Source of the DNA: Streptomyces tuirus
Lineage (GTDB): Bacteria; Actinomycetota; Actinomycetes; Streptomycetales; Streptomycetaceae
Direction: 5' to 3'
Assembly: GCA_018195615.1 (NCBI GenBank)
Contig: JAGTPG010000002.1
Location: 372,001-436,000 of the forward strand
DNA length: 64,000 bases
In this document: in pieces, positions 63,941 to 64,000 of the stretch
Position numbering within the stretch: the first letter of the stretch is position 1
Layout: each line of letters starts with the position of its first letter
Notes under the pieces: model-generated
Databases searched by the model: none
Told to the model about the DNA's origin: nothing
The model's input: the letters and a program-made list of their open reading frames with translations, nothing else
Translations under genes and position numbers: made by a program

Positions 63941-64000
63941 TCACGCCCGGCCGGGCCGCGACCCGTACATCAGCCGGCGCAGCACCGCTTCGGCGGGACC
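63941..64000 (-). CDS. C-terminal fragment of a gene entering from the right (partial)
   Basis: The minus strand is open from the window edge to a TGA at 63943-63941, encoding ...GPAEAVLRRLMYGSRPGRA. Position just past a terminator and convergent with the acylase gene suggests a true gene end. Nineteen residues are too few to name a family. Confidence 0.4.
   Translation of the reverse strand, partial: GPAEAVLRRLMYGSRPGRA

Overview
The window is chromosomal DNA from a Streptomyces species, judged on gene content rather than any database search. It has very high G+C, GTG and TTG starts, a melC tyrosinase operon, a long chaplin, clpP3/clpP4 with popR, a streptophobe-family membrane protein, an NsdA-like regulator, an orphan DUF397 protein and five genes carrying the rare TTA (bldA-dependent) codon. 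No rRNA, tRNA, CRISPR array, insertion sequence or phage gene was seen. The gene mix (secreted enzymes, many small oxidoreductases and VOC proteins, regulators) resembles a chromosome arm rather than the core.

Layout. 0.3-6.8 kb: tyrosinase and its copper chaperone, an RNase HI, VOC proteins, a zinc alcohol dehydrogenase, a lipoprotein SGNH hydrolase and an APH-like kinase. 7-11.7 kb: clpP3-clpP4 with PopR, a SigB/F-type sigma factor, an anti-sigma-type ATPase, and a micro-operon of a small membrane protein plus two PRC-barrel proteins. 11.7-18.7 kb: a signalling block of a DUF6777 membrane protein, a streptophobe protein, a Ser/Thr kinase, a protein with many repeated PTRVV-type motifs, and an ABC transporter carrying two FHA domains. 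18.8-28.3 kb: small enzymes and regulators, including a TetR/SRPBCC pair around twin palindromes. 28.4-35.7 kb: a GH19 chitinase with DasR-like sites, a MarR regulator, a serine hydrolase, and an ssuE-ssuD sulfonate operon behind a 27-residue leader peptide. 35.8-46.8 kb: SPW and GlsB membrane proteins, an epimerase, a deaminase, a chaplin, a tripeptidyl-aminopeptidase-type hydrolase, a baeRF protein, a PAS-PP2C phosphatase and an NsdA-like regulator. 47-50.8 kb: APH, CGNR, universal stress and DUF397 proteins. 50.9-56.7 kb: a thiolase/thiolase/OB-fold/crotonase operon divergent from an acyl-CoA synthetase across a palindromic operator, probably a CoA-thioester degradation module. 56.8-64 kb: a phosphoglycerol-transferase-like membrane protein, an alpha/beta hydrolase, a second acyl-CoA synthetase and a penicillin-acylase-family secreted amidase.

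Data quality. At least 18 genes are broken by apparent single-base deletions (about 22 in total), all the same way and mostly in short C or G runs. In every case the protein resumes in the next frame with normal family sequence. I read these as sequencing or assembly indels, not pseudogenes, and annotate such genes over their full span with the break position noted.

Most interesting idea. The 14.4-18.7 kb operon looks like a self-contained phosphothreonine circuit: a kinase, a Thr-motif scaffold whose repeats fit the pThr-x-x-Val pattern favoured by FHA domains, and a double-FHA ABC transporter.
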